Positions 25,627 to 34,900 of a stretch of DNA of 64,000 nucleotides are shown one piece after another. Made by a program: the position numbers and the translations under genes. The notes under the pieces were generated by a model that was given only the letters and a program-made list of their open reading frames with translations, had not been told where the DNA came from and did not search any database. The DNA is taken from contig JAGWQH010000028.1 of NCBI GenBank assembly GCA_028870115.1, positions 1-64,000 of the forward strand, given 5' to 3'. Position 1 is the stretch's first letter; the number at the start of each line of letters is the position of its first letter. Source of the stretch: Candidatus Methylomirabilota bacterium. Lineage in GTDB: Bacteria; Methylomirabilota; Methylomirabilia; Methylomirabilales; Methylomirabilaceae.

Positions 25627-28600
25627 GTGACCGGCATACCCCCCATCAGCGCAGGTCAGATCCTGACCGGCCCGCTCTTCAACGAGCCGATGCGGGTGGA
25701 GACCGTGCAGGCCAATGGCCCTGCGAGCTGGGTGGTGGGGCTGGTCGGCACGCACTCCGAGCGCTTCCGCAAGGTGACACTGACTGCCGACGAGTTCAAG
25801 CGCCTCACGGTCCTTGACGCGCGGCACTCCTTTGACGGCGACGGGCGCCTCCTGCGCCTCGGCTTGCAGGCCTACGCCCTGGGCATCGCCTACGAGTTTG
25901 ATCCGTACTTCGGGCTCTCGATCTCGCGCGTCGATCCGCTCCCGCACCAACTCGAGGCGGTCTACGACTACCTGCTCAAGCTCGCGCGCGTGCGGTTCCT
26001 CCTGGCCGACGACGCCGGGGCTGGGAAGACCATCATGGCAGGCCTGCTCATCCGCGAACTCGAGCTGCGCGGCCTCGCCGAACGTATCCTGATCGTCTGC
26101 CCGGCCAACCTCGCCTTCCAATGGCAGCGCGAGCTCAAGGAGAAGTTCGACACGAAGTTTCTCGTGCTCAAGGGCCAGGACATCCGCGACCAGTTCGGCG
26201 TGAACCAGTGGCTGGAGCGGAACCGGATCATCACGTCCCTCGATCTGGCCAAGCGCCAGGACATCCTGCCAGGGCTGCGCCAGGTCCGCTGGGATCTGGT
26301 CATCGTGGACGAGGCGCACCGCATGTCCGCCGCGGACGAGTCGCACAAGAGCCTGCGCTACCGGCTCGGGGAGCTGCTGCGCGACATCTCGGACCACATA
26401 CTCCTGCTTACGGCGACCCCCCACAAGGGCGATCCTCAGAACTTCAGCCTGTTCCTGCAGCTTCTTGATACCGACGCCTACGCCGACGTGCGGTCGATCC
26501 GCGAGGCGATGGACCGCCGCCGGGCGCCCTTCTACCTTCGCCGCACCAAGGAGGCGATGGTCTACTTTCCCCAGCGGCGCGCGGACGGCACCTGGGCCGC
26601 CGAGAAGATCTTTACGAAGCGCATCCCCCACACGGTCGACTTTCACATCGACGGGGCAGAGTTCGACCTCTATCGCGACGTGACGCGCTTCGTGAAACGC
26701 GAAAGCGCGCGGGCCGCCGCCGAAGGAGAAGACCCGCGCGCCCGCGCGATCGGCTTCCTGATGTCCCTCTACCAGCGACGGCTGGCCTCCAGCACCTACG
26801 CCATGCGGCATTCGCTGGACAACCGGGCGCGCCGTCTCGAGGAGGGGATCAAGCGCGCCCAGGAGCTGGCCCGCCAGGCGCCGCCCGATCTTCCCGATCC
26901 GGAAGAGCTGGAAGAGATGGAGGAGGTCGAGCGCGACCGGCTCGAAACGCTCCTTGAGGCGATCACGCTGGCCGGAAGCGCCGAGCAGGTGCGCGAGGAG
27001 GTGCAGGAGCTGCGGCGACTCTCGGCACAGGCCCAGGCCGTCGAGCATGCCGGCGTCGAGGCCAAGCTCTCGAAACTGAAACATCTGCTCCACGAGCAGG
27101 GCTTCTTCGACAACCCCGACCAGCGCCTGCTGCTCTTCACCGAGTTTAAGGACACACTGGATTATCTGCTGAATCGGCTAAGGTCCTGGGGCTTTCGCGT
27201 CGGCTGCATTCATGGCGGCATGAAGTCCGGCTCGCGCGACGAGCCGGGGACGCGCCTGCACGCCGAGCAGCAGTTCCGCGAAGGCGTGATCCAGATCCTG
27301 GTCGCCACCGAGGCGGCGGGTGAGGGGATCAACCTCCAGGTCTGCAACATCCTCTTCAACTACGACATCCCGTGGAATCCGAACCGCCTCGAGCAGCGGA
27401 TGGGCCGCATCCATCGCTACGGCCAGCGAAAGGACTGCCTGATCTTCAACTTTGTGGCCACCAACACCATTGAAGGCCGCGTCTTACAGCGGTTGCTCGA
27501 GAAACTGCAGGAGATCCGGGATGCCCTGGACGACGACGCGGTGTTCAACGTGGTCGGCGAGGTCCTGCCCGCGGCCCACGTCGAGCGCGTATTGCGCGAC
27601 TACTATGCCGGGCGCCTCGGCGACGCCGACCTCGAGGAGCGCCTGCTCCGCGGCGTGGACGAGGGGCAATTCCGTGCGATCTGCCGGAATGCCCTGGAGG
27701 GACTGGCAAGCAAAAAGCTCAATCTGGAGATGCTGATCGAGCGGCGGGCGCTGGCGCAGGAGCGACGCGTGGTGCCGGAGACGATTGCACGCTTCCTGCG
27801 CGAGGCGGCTGAGTTTGTGCCGCTCACGCTCAAGACGTTCCCGAGCTTGCCGTACACCTTCGAGCCGGCGCGGACGCCCTCGGTCCTCCGCCGCTATGAG
27901 AAAGATCCGGACTGGAAGCTCCCGGCCCTTGCGGACCGTTATCCGCGCTGTTCGACCGACCGCGAGGCGGCGGAGACGAACAAACTGGAGTGGGTTACGC
28001 CCGGCCATCCGTTGTTCGAAGCGATCCGGCGACACACCCACGCGCAGGCGCTTGACGTCCTCGGTAAGGGCGCGACTTTCTACTCGCTTCAGCACGAGCA
28101 CCCGGCGCGCATCGACTTCTACCGGGCGCGTGTGGTGGATGGACTCGGCCAGGTCATCCATGAGCGACTGTTCGCCGTGGAGATCTCCGAGGACGGTGAA
28201 CCTCGACTCCAGGAGCCCGGCCTGCTCGGCAACTTTGTGCCTGCGGACCCCTGCCTGCCGGCAGGCGGGGCGCCGGCCGAGACGCCCGCGGTTGTGATCC
28301 TTCCCGAGGCGACGACCTGGCTGCACGAGTACGTACTCGCACCGTTCCTCGAGGAGACACGCAGGGACCGCCTGGCCGAGGTCGAGCGGGTCAGCACGCA
28401 CGTGGAGCTCTCGCTCACCGAGCTGCTCCAGCGAGCGGACGAGGAGATTGGCCGCGCGGTGGCCGAGGTGGACCAGAAGGTCGCCGGGGCGGAGGGACGG
28501 CTCGCACAGGCCGAGACGCGCCACGCAGAGCTGCTCGCCCGCCGCGATCATCGCAGGACCGACCTCGATCGCCAACGGGCACTCACGCTTCAGGCTGTGG

Positions 28601-29085
28601 AGCGGCTCGCGAGCGTCCTTGTGCTGCCCCACCCTGAGCAAGAGGCGCCAGAGGTGCGGCGTCTCAAGCCGAACTTCGAGACCGAGGCCGTCGCGATGCG
28701 CGTGGTGATGGAGCACGAGCGGGCGCAGGGCCGGCAGGTCTACGACGTCTCCGAGAAGAATCTGGGCTACGACGTCACGAGCCTCGACTTGGCTTCCGGA
28801 GAGCTGCGGCTCATCGAGGTCAAGGGGCTTGGCGCAGCGACCGGCACGATCCTGCTTACGCCCAACGAGCGACGCGTGGCAGAAGACCGTCCCGACTGTT
28901 TCTGGCTCTACGTCGTCACCGACTGCGACAATGCGCCGCGACTCCAGGAACCGATCTGCGACCCCGCCCGCCTCGACTGGCACGAGGTCACGAAGGTCGC
29001 GCACTACTACCTAAGCGTAGACGCGATGACGAGGCCAATGTTGGTCAAGGAGGATAGCGCGTCATATGGAGGGGAAACGCCATGA
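25627..29085 (+). CDS. SNF2/RapA-type helicase with C-terminal DUF3883-like domain
   Basis: A 1152-residue superfamily 2 DNA translocase. The Walker A motif DAGAGKT is at 129-135, DEAH at 228-231, LLLTATPHKG follows, and the C-terminal lobe has LVATEAAGEGINLQ and QRMGRIHRYGQ (near 590). A coiled-coil insert lies at about 400-470. Residues near 1045-1070 (GYDVTSLDL, LRLIEVKG) match DUF3883, a nuclease-like fold common in defence proteins. The GTG start at 25627 has a weak ribosome site. It opens the defence island and is followed without a gap by the fic remnant. A palindrome at 28250 encodes a local CLPAGG insertion. It is the likely motor of a restriction-like system. Confidence 0.9.
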   Translation: MTGIPPISAGQILTGPLFNEPMRVETVQANGPASWVVGLVGTHSERFRKVTLTADEFKRLTVLDARHSFDGDGRLLRLGLQAYALGIAYEFDPYFGLSISRVDPLPHQLEAVYDYLLKLARVRFLLADDAGAGKTIMAGLLIRELELRGLAERILIVCPANLAFQWQRELKEKFDTKFLVLKGQDIRDQFGVNQWLERNRIITSLDLAKRQDILPGLRQVRWDLVIVDEAHRMSAADESHKSLRYRLGELLRDISDHILLLTATPHKGDPQNFSLFLQLLDTDAYADVRSIREAMDRRRAPFYLRRTKEAMVYFPQRRADGTWAAEKIFTKRIPHTVDFHIDGAEFDLYRDVTRFVKRESARAAAEGEDPRARAIGFLMSLYQRRLASSTYAMRHSLDNRARRLEEGIKRAQELARQAPPDLPDPEELEEMEEVERDRLETLLEAITLAGSAEQVREEVQELRRLSAQAQAVEHAGVEAKLSKLKHLLHEQGFFDNPDQRLLLFTEFKDTLDYLLNRLRSWGFRVGCIHGGMKSGSRDEPGTRLHAEQQFREGVIQILVATEAAGEGINLQVCNILFNYDIPWNPNRLEQRMGRIHRYGQRKDCLIFNFVATNTIEGRVLQRLLEKLQEIRDALDDDAVFNVVGEVLPAAHVERVLRDYYAGRLGDADLEERLLRGVDEGQFRAICRNALEGLASKKLNLEMLIERRALAQERRVVPETIARFLREAAEFVPLTLKTFPSLPYTFEPARTPSVLRRYEKDPDWKLPALADRYPRCSTDREAAETNKLEWVTPGHPLFEAIRRHTHAQALDVLGKGATFYSLQHEHPARIDFYRARVVDGLGQVIHERLFAVEISEDGEPRLQEPGLLGNFVPADPCLPAGGAPAETPAVVILPEATTWLHEYVLAPFLEETRRDRLAEVERVSTHVELSLTELLQRADEEIGRAVAEVDQKVAGAEGRLAQAETRHAELLARRDHRRTDLDRQRALTLQAVERLASVLVLPHPEQEAPEVRRLKPNFETEAVAMRVVMEHERAQGRQVYDVSEKNLGYDVTSLDLASGELRLIEVKGLGAATGTILLTPNERRVAEDRPDCFWLYVVTDCDNAPRLQEPICDPARLDWHEVTKVAHYYLSVDAMTRPMLVKEDSASYGGETP
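28250..28269. repeat. In-frame palindromic hairpin, copy 1 (helicase)
   Basis: CCTGCCTGCCGGCAGGCGGG is a near-perfect palindrome inside the helicase gene, encoding the CLPAG part of a Pro/Ala/Gly loop. Same arms as 32335, 32601 and 39034. Confidence 0.7.
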
Positions 29086-29763
29086 TGACTCTGCGGCGCT
29101 TTTCCCGGAAGTTCGAATCTGTACCCGCTGCTACATCCTGGCATCTCGCTGACCTCGGTGAAGCACGAGGAAAGCAGGAATTGTTTACCCGCCAGTCGCC
29201 ACAGCGCCTCAAGGCGCTCCGGGAGCACGCGCTTATTGAAAGCGCCGTATCGTCGAACCGGATCGAGGGCGTTGAAGTTGATCAATCACGAATCGCCACC
29301 ATCGTCTTCGGCAAGTCGCTCCTGCGGGATCGTGATGAAGAGGAAGTTCGGGGATACCGGCAAGCTCTGACAATGATTCATGAGCAGGGCGCGAAACTGC
29401 CCGTATCGGAAGCCACCACATTGACACTCCACCGCCTGACACGAGGGCACACACGACACCTGGCCGTATATCAATTACATTCTTTCCATCGTCAAGATGG
29501 CGTATCGGGAATTCGAACAGCGCATCGGTCAACTCCGGAGTCCCAAGGGGGAGAAAACACGCCTCATTCTTCAAGCGATCGACAGGACGCTCGGACCTTT
29601 CAGCGTAGCCGATCTTCAACACCGACATCCGAATGTCAGCGTGGATTTGATCCGGCGTATCCTGAAAAATGTGCGGGCTACAAATCAGATTGAATGTCTT
29701 GGACGCGGCCAGAACGCCCGATGGCAAAAAACCGCCAAGTGGCAATTGGGTAATGTCGAATGA
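29082..29763 (+). pseudogene. Broken Fic-family gene lacking the catalytic core
   Basis: The first about 115 codons encode a clear Fic N-terminal domain (ALIESAVSSNRIEGVEVDQS, FGKSLLRDRDEEEVRGYRQA). At about 29440-29455 the sequence jumps, in another frame, to the C-terminal part (EGTHDTWPYINYILSIVKMA, then REFEQRIG and a winged-helix tail ending near 29763). The segment with the essential HPFxDGNGR motif is missing and the frame is shifted. A deletion of roughly a hundred codons explains this. The start overlaps the helicase stop (ATGA), so it was once coupled to the helicase. AMP-transfer activity is lost. Confidence 0.85.
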
Positions 29764-30192
29764 ATTGGGTAACGAAATGGGTAATAACAGAGGCAGGGCT
29801 GGCGGTTTTGGAGAAGGGAAGAACGAGGCAGAAATCATGACGATTCCTGCCGAATTGGGTGTCGATCATCGCGTCACACTGAATGTGGCAAAAACAAAAA
29901 GAGCGCGCCGTGCAGGCTTGGACCCCTCCAGCTTAGCCAACCTATGGATGGAAACACTGGAGGAACCTACAACGGACTTACCGCTCATCTCGTAAATTAT
30001 GCTTACGGCCTAGTCCGCGTCAAGATACAATTACAGGGCAGCATAGCTTTACGCTGGGCGACAAGCGAGTATTCCCAGGGAATGTAAGCGCCTCGCCGAG
30101 CAGGAGAAGTCCATTCAGCGAGGATTCGAGTAGGCTGCATCTACTGTGTACCGATCTGCAGACAGAAAACAACCGGCGGAAGGAATGACCCG
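29764..30192 (+). other. 429-base gap between the fic remnant and the AAA ATPase gene
   Basis: An open frame from 29753 to 29995 (80 codons) begins inside the fic tail with a Gly-Asn-rich repeat and has no family resemblance or good ribosome site; I regard it as unlikely to be a gene. The rest, to 30192, shows no coding signal and probably carries the promoter of the ATPase/DUF4276/methylase unit. Confidence 0.45.
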
Positions 30193-31353
30193 ATGAGTGA
30201 AAAGACCGAGTCGCTAAGATTCTCAAGCCTCCGGCTGCAGAACTGGAAGAACTTCGCGCAGATCAAAGTCGATCTCCAGAACCGCGTCTTCCTCGTTGGA
30301 CCGAACGCCGCCGGAAAATCTAATGTGCTGGACGTCTTCCGCTTCCTGCGGGATCTGGCCTCGCCGGGCGGAGGCTTTCAGGAGGCGATCCGTCGCCGCG
30401 GCGGTGTGAGCGCCATCCGGTGTCTCGCCGCGCGCCGCTATCCCGACATCGAGCTTCGCGTCGTCGTTGAGCCGCCCCAGACGGCAATCCGATGGGAGTA
30501 CGAACTCGCCTTCAATCAGGACGCGCAGCGCCGGGCGCGCATCCGCAAAGAAAGGGTGGTTCGAAACGGGCAGACGCTGCTGGAGCGTCCGAACGATGAT
30601 GACAAGCAGGACCCGGCGCGATTGACGCAGACGCACATCGAGCAGGTCAACGTCAACCGTTCCTTTCGGGATCTCGCGTCCTTCTTCGAGTCGGTGCGGT
30701 ATCTGCACATCGTCCCGCAGCTCGTCCGCGAGCCGGACCGCTCGGTCGGACGTTCAAACGATCCCTTCGGTGGCGATTTTCTCGAGCAGATCGCCAAGAC
30801 CCAGGAAAGAACGCGTGTCGCCCGCCTGAATCGGCTCCGCAACGCGCTGGGCGTGGCCGTTCCCCAGCTCGCAGAGATCGAGATGACGCGGGATGATCGC
30901 GGCGCCCCACACCTGCGTGGGAAATACGAGCACTGGCGCCCGCAAGGCGCGTGGCAGACCGAGGATCAGTTTTCCGACGGCACCCTGCGTCTCATGGGAC
31001 TGTTGTGGGTGGCGATGGAGGGTGGCGGGCCGCTCCTGCTCGAGGAACCGGAGCTGTCGCTTCATTCCGAGATCGTGCGATACCTGCCGCAGATGTTCGC
31101 CCGCGTCCAGCGCCGGACGGGAAGGCAGATCATCCTCAGCACCCATTCGCCCGATCTGCTTCGCGATGAGGGCATCGGGCTCGACGAGGTGCTGCTGCTG
31201 CGCCCGGGTAGCGAAGGCACCGAGATGGCGCCTGCCGGCGCCTTCCAGGAGATCCGCGACCTTCTTCAAGGTGGGATGACACTCGCCGATGCCGTCATAC
31301 CCAAAACTCGCCCCGCGCACGCAGACCAACTGACCTTGTTCGGGGATTCGTGA
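30193..31353 (+). CDS. AAA ATPase (RecF/OLD-like, AAA_21 type)
   Basis: A 386-residue ABC-fold ATPase of the kind common in defence islands. LRLQNWKNFAQIKVDL is the typical N-terminal strand, the Walker A GPNAAGKSN is at 36-44, the signature-like SDGTLRLMGLLW comes next, Walker B is LLLEEPELSLH, and the late switch is STHSPDLL. GGAAGGA supports the ATG. Its TGA overlaps the GTG of the DUF4276 gene (GTGA), so the two products are made together. ATPase plus TOPRIM-like partner recalls the logic of PARIS, Gabija and OLD systems, though the partner family differs. It may sense phage components; that is inference. Confidence 0.85.
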   Translation: MSEKTESLRFSSLRLQNWKNFAQIKVDLQNRVFLVGPNAAGKSNVLDVFRFLRDLASPGGGFQEAIRRRGGVSAIRCLAARRYPDIELRVVVEPPQTAIRWEYELAFNQDAQRRARIRKERVVRNGQTLLERPNDDDKQDPARLTQTHIEQVNVNRSFRDLASFFESVRYLHIVPQLVREPDRSVGRSNDPFGGDFLEQIAKTQERTRVARLNRLRNALGVAVPQLAEIEMTRDDRGAPHLRGKYEHWRPQGAWQTEDQFSDGTLRLMGLLWVAMEGGGPLLLEEPELSLHSEIVRYLPQMFARVQRRTGRQIILSTHSPDLLRDEGIGLDEVLLLRPGSEGTEMAPAGAFQEIRDLLQGGMTLADAVIPKTRPAHADQLTLFGDS

Positions 31354-31961
31354 AGATGGCGGGCGGCACCGTGATCTCAGCGGCGGTAGAGGGAATCGTG
31401 GACGAAGCGGTGGTGCGTAAGCTCATCGCCCACGCAGACGCCACGCCCGGAGACGTGTACGGCAGGCAGGGCAAATCGTTCCTGCGGCAAAAGATCGCCA
31501 GCTACAATAACGCCGCGCAACGGATGCCCTGGATCGTCCTCGTGGACCTCGACCGCGATCATGACTGCGCGCCTCCGCTACGCATCGCATGGCTGCCTCA
31601 GCCGGCGCCATATCTCTGCTTTCGCGTCGCCGTGCGCGAGGTCGAAGCCTGGCTCCTTGCCGATCGCGAACGCCTCGCGCAATTCCTTGGTGTGGCGCGC
31701 AGGAAGCTTCCCCCTGATCCTGAAGCCCTGGACGATCCAAAGACCACCATGGTCAACCTGGCGCGAGCCTCGCGCCGCAGGGACATCCGAGAAGACATGG
31801 TACCTCGGCCTGGAAGCGGCCGGCAGGTCGGACCTGCTTACTCGTCCCGGCTCATCGAGTTTGCTTCGAGGGATTGGCGGCCGGACGTGGCGGCCGGCAG
31901 GGCGGACAGCTTGAAGCGGGCGTTGCGCTGTCTGAAGCGACTCATCGAAGGCGCGGCATGA
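31350..31961 (+). CDS. DUF4276 family protein (TOPRIM-like), partner of the AAA ATPase
   Basis: A 203-residue protein. VEGIVDEAVVRKLIAHA at the N-terminus and WIVLVDLDRDHDCAPPL give the Glu and the Asp-x-Asp pattern of TOPRIM-like folds, followed by FRVAVREVEAWLLADRERLA, characteristic of DUF4276. It would act as a nuclease or effector under control of the ATPase encoded just upstream. Both its start (GTGA with the ATPase) and stop (ATGA with the methylase) overlap neighbours, so the whole block is one operon. A PGSGRQ loop near residue 150 resembles the peptide encoded by the palindromic repeats found in neighbouring genes. Confidence 0.78.
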   Translation: MKMAGGTVISAAVEGIVDEAVVRKLIAHADATPGDVYGRQGKSFLRQKIASYNNAAQRMPWIVLVDLDRDHDCAPPLRIAWLPQPAPYLCFRVAVREVEAWLLADRERLAQFLGVARRKLPPDPEALDDPKTTMVNLARASRRRDIREDMVPRPGSGRQVGPAYSSRLIEFASRDWRPDVAAGRADSLKRALRCLKRLIEGAA

Positions 31962-34900
31962 TTCCGAAGGACTGCAAGCGGCTGGCGGAGGTGGATTTTC
32001 CGATTGCCGAGGTGTCGCGGCATGCGGCGCGGGAGAAGTCGATCCGGCACGGGCATCCGAGCACGCTGCACCTGTGGTGGGCGCGCCGGCCGCTGGCGTC
32101 GAGCCGGGCGGTGCTGCTCGCGCTGCTGTGGCCGGACCCGTGTGATCCGTTGTGCCCGGAAGCGTTCAAGGAACAGGCGCGGGAGCTGCTGCCACAGGTC
32201 CAGGGCAAGGTCGGGCCGACGGATGAGGACCTGCGCAAGGCGCTGCTCAAGTTCATCGCAGACTTCGCGAACTGGGACCTCGCCGCGAACCGCAACTACT
32301 TAGAGGTAAGTCGCGCGCTGGTGAAGGCCGCGCACCTGCCTGCGCCGGGCTCCGGCAGGCAGGCGGCGTACGAGCCGCCGCTGGTCGTGGACCCGTTCGC
32401 AGGCGGGGGCTCGATCCCGCTCGAGGCGCTGCGGCTCGGGTGCGAGGCGTTCGCAAGCGATCTGAATCCTGTCGCCTGCCTCATCCTCAAGGTGATGCTC
32501 GAGGACATCCCGCGCCACGGGCCGAAGCTCGCCCAGGAGCTGCGCCGCGTCGGGGCGGAGATCAAGCAGCAGGCGGAGAAGGAGCTGGCCGATTTCTATC
32601 CCTGCCTGCCGGCAGGCAGGCGAAGGACCCCGCCGGCGCCAGAACCCGGAAAGTTCTATGCCTATGTCCTGAAGTGCTCGGATGGCAGCTTCTACAAAGG
32701 TCACACCGACAATCTCGAACGCCGCTTCAAAGAACACGAAGGTGGGATGGTTGATTGGACTTCGACTCGCCTGCCCGTGGCTCTCTGGTACTTCGAGGCA
32801 CTCACCAGTCGAGATGCCGCGATCGCCAGGGAGAACTATTTCAAGTCTGGGAGCGGGCGCGAGTGGCTCGAACGGAAGTTTCAGGAAATCGAGGAGCAGC
32901 CCATCGCCTATCTCTGGGCGCGGACCGTGCGCTGCGAGTCACCGAACTGCGGCGCCGAGATCCCCCTCGTGCGCTCGTTCTGGTTGTGCAAGAAGGCGAA
33001 GCGCAGGCGCGCACTCAAGCACCGGGTCGTGCGGCGCGCTGGTGAGGCGCCGAGTGTGGAATTCGAGGTCTTTGAGCCGAAGGCGGAGCAAGACGTATCG
33101 CCTGGTACGGTCTTCAAAGCAAGAGCCACGTGCATCTCATGCAGTTCCGTTCTGGCCCCGGCTCGAGTGCAGGCCCAACTAACGGCCCAGCAGGCAGGTG
33201 CGAGCGTTCTCTTCGATCCCACCGGCGCGAGGGTTGGAGGGGCGAGGTTACTTGCGATTGTGCAGCGATCTACGTCCACGGATGAACGCGAGTATCGAGG
33301 CCCAATCGCACAGGACTATCTCGCGCTTTGGAGAGCGTCGCTCGCAATCGGTGCGGTGGAACCGACAGGACTAGCGATTCGGCTGAACCCAGCGCGCCCT
33401 TCTCCGAACGCCCGAGGCGTAACCGCCCCGACGCGCTATGGCGCAACCACGTTTCGTGACTTGTTCTCGCCACGTCAGCGGCTCTCATTGGGAACGCTCG
33501 CCCGACTGATCAAGCAGCTATCAGGATCCGATGTCGCCGAGGTGCTCCAGGATTGCTTGTTCTTGGCTCTGGGGCGATGTGCGGATCAGTCATCAGCCCA
33601 CATTGCGTGGATTCCTGGAATCGAGGCCGTCGGACACACGTTCCCGAGGCAAGCCATTCAAATGGTGTGGGACTTTGTTGAGAGTGTTCCCATCGCCAGC
33701 GAGAGCGCAAACTACCTCGCTGCGGTCGAGTGGATCGCGAAGGTTGTTGACGCCATGGCCGTGGCTGTCAAGACCCCAGGATCGGTCAATCAAGCCGACG
33801 CCGGATCCCTGCCGTTACCGACGGAATCGGCGGGGATGGTATTTACGGACCCGCCCTACTACGACGCTGTCCCGTACGCTGACCTCTCAGACTTCTTCAT
33901 CGGGTGGCTAAGTAGTTCACCAAGCATGAGGAGATTCTCCAGCCTCAATGGAGGAGATGGGTCCGCTCCCAAAGAGCAGGAGTGCGTATGGAACACTGCG
34001 CACTCCGTGAACGGCCACCCGAAGACCTCCGACTTCTTTGAGGCGAAGGCACGGGAATGTCTTGCGGAGGCACGGCGCGTAGTTGGCGCCCACGCCATTG
34101 CTTGTGTCGTGTTCGCGCACAAGACTACAGAAGGATGGGAGGCTTTACTCTCGGGAATGATCAATGGCGGGTGGATGATTCGTGCCTCATGGCCAATCGT
34201 GACCGAGCGATCGGTTCGGACCAACGCCCAGAATACGGCCTCGCTTGGAACGAGCGTTCATCTCGTCTGCCGCCCGCGTGCGGACGACGCGGTGGTCGGC
34301 GACTGGGCCGACGTGCTGCGTGAGCTGCCGAACCGCGTTGGCGACTGGATGGAGCGCCTGCAGGGTGAAGGCGTTCGTGGTGCCGATCTTGTCTTCGCCT
34401 GTATTGGCCCCGCCCTCGAGATCTTCAGTCGCTATACCAAGGTCGAGACCGCCGACGGGCGCGAGGTCACGCTCGCCGAGTACCTGGAGAAGGTCTGGGA
34501 GGTCGTCGGCCGTAGCGCTCTTGCTCAGGTGCTCGGCACCGCTGAGGCCAAAGCCCGCAACGGTGCGGCCGGCGCCGTCGAGGAAGACGCGCGGCTCACG
34601 GCACTCTTCCTGTGGACGCTCCAGAGCACTGATCAAGGAAAAAGTGAAAAGGAAAAAGGTAAAAGTGAGGACGTAATCGAGGAGGTAGCGGAAGACATTG
34701 AGGATGACGAAGAAGGCGGGGAGCCGGAGGGAAAGGCGAAAGGATATACGCTCGTGTTCGATGTCGTGCGACGGTTTGCCCAGCCGCTGGGAATCGACCT
34801 ACCCAAGTGGGAGGGCCGAATCATCGAGACGAAAAAGGGAGTCGTGCGCCTGTTTTCGATAGCGGAACGCGGGAGGATTCTTTTCGGAGACGATGGCGTT

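Noticed and set aside
25594-29004. Long open frames antisense to the helicase gene (about 500 codons each).
   Set aside because: They lie opposite a protein with intact helicase motifs, have low-complexity composition and no family resemblance; high GC in third codon positions explains them.
29753-29995. An 80-codon frame after the fic remnant.
   Set aside because: It begins inside the fic tail, has no ribosome site and starts with a Gly-Asn repeat typical of the degenerate tail rather than of a new gene.
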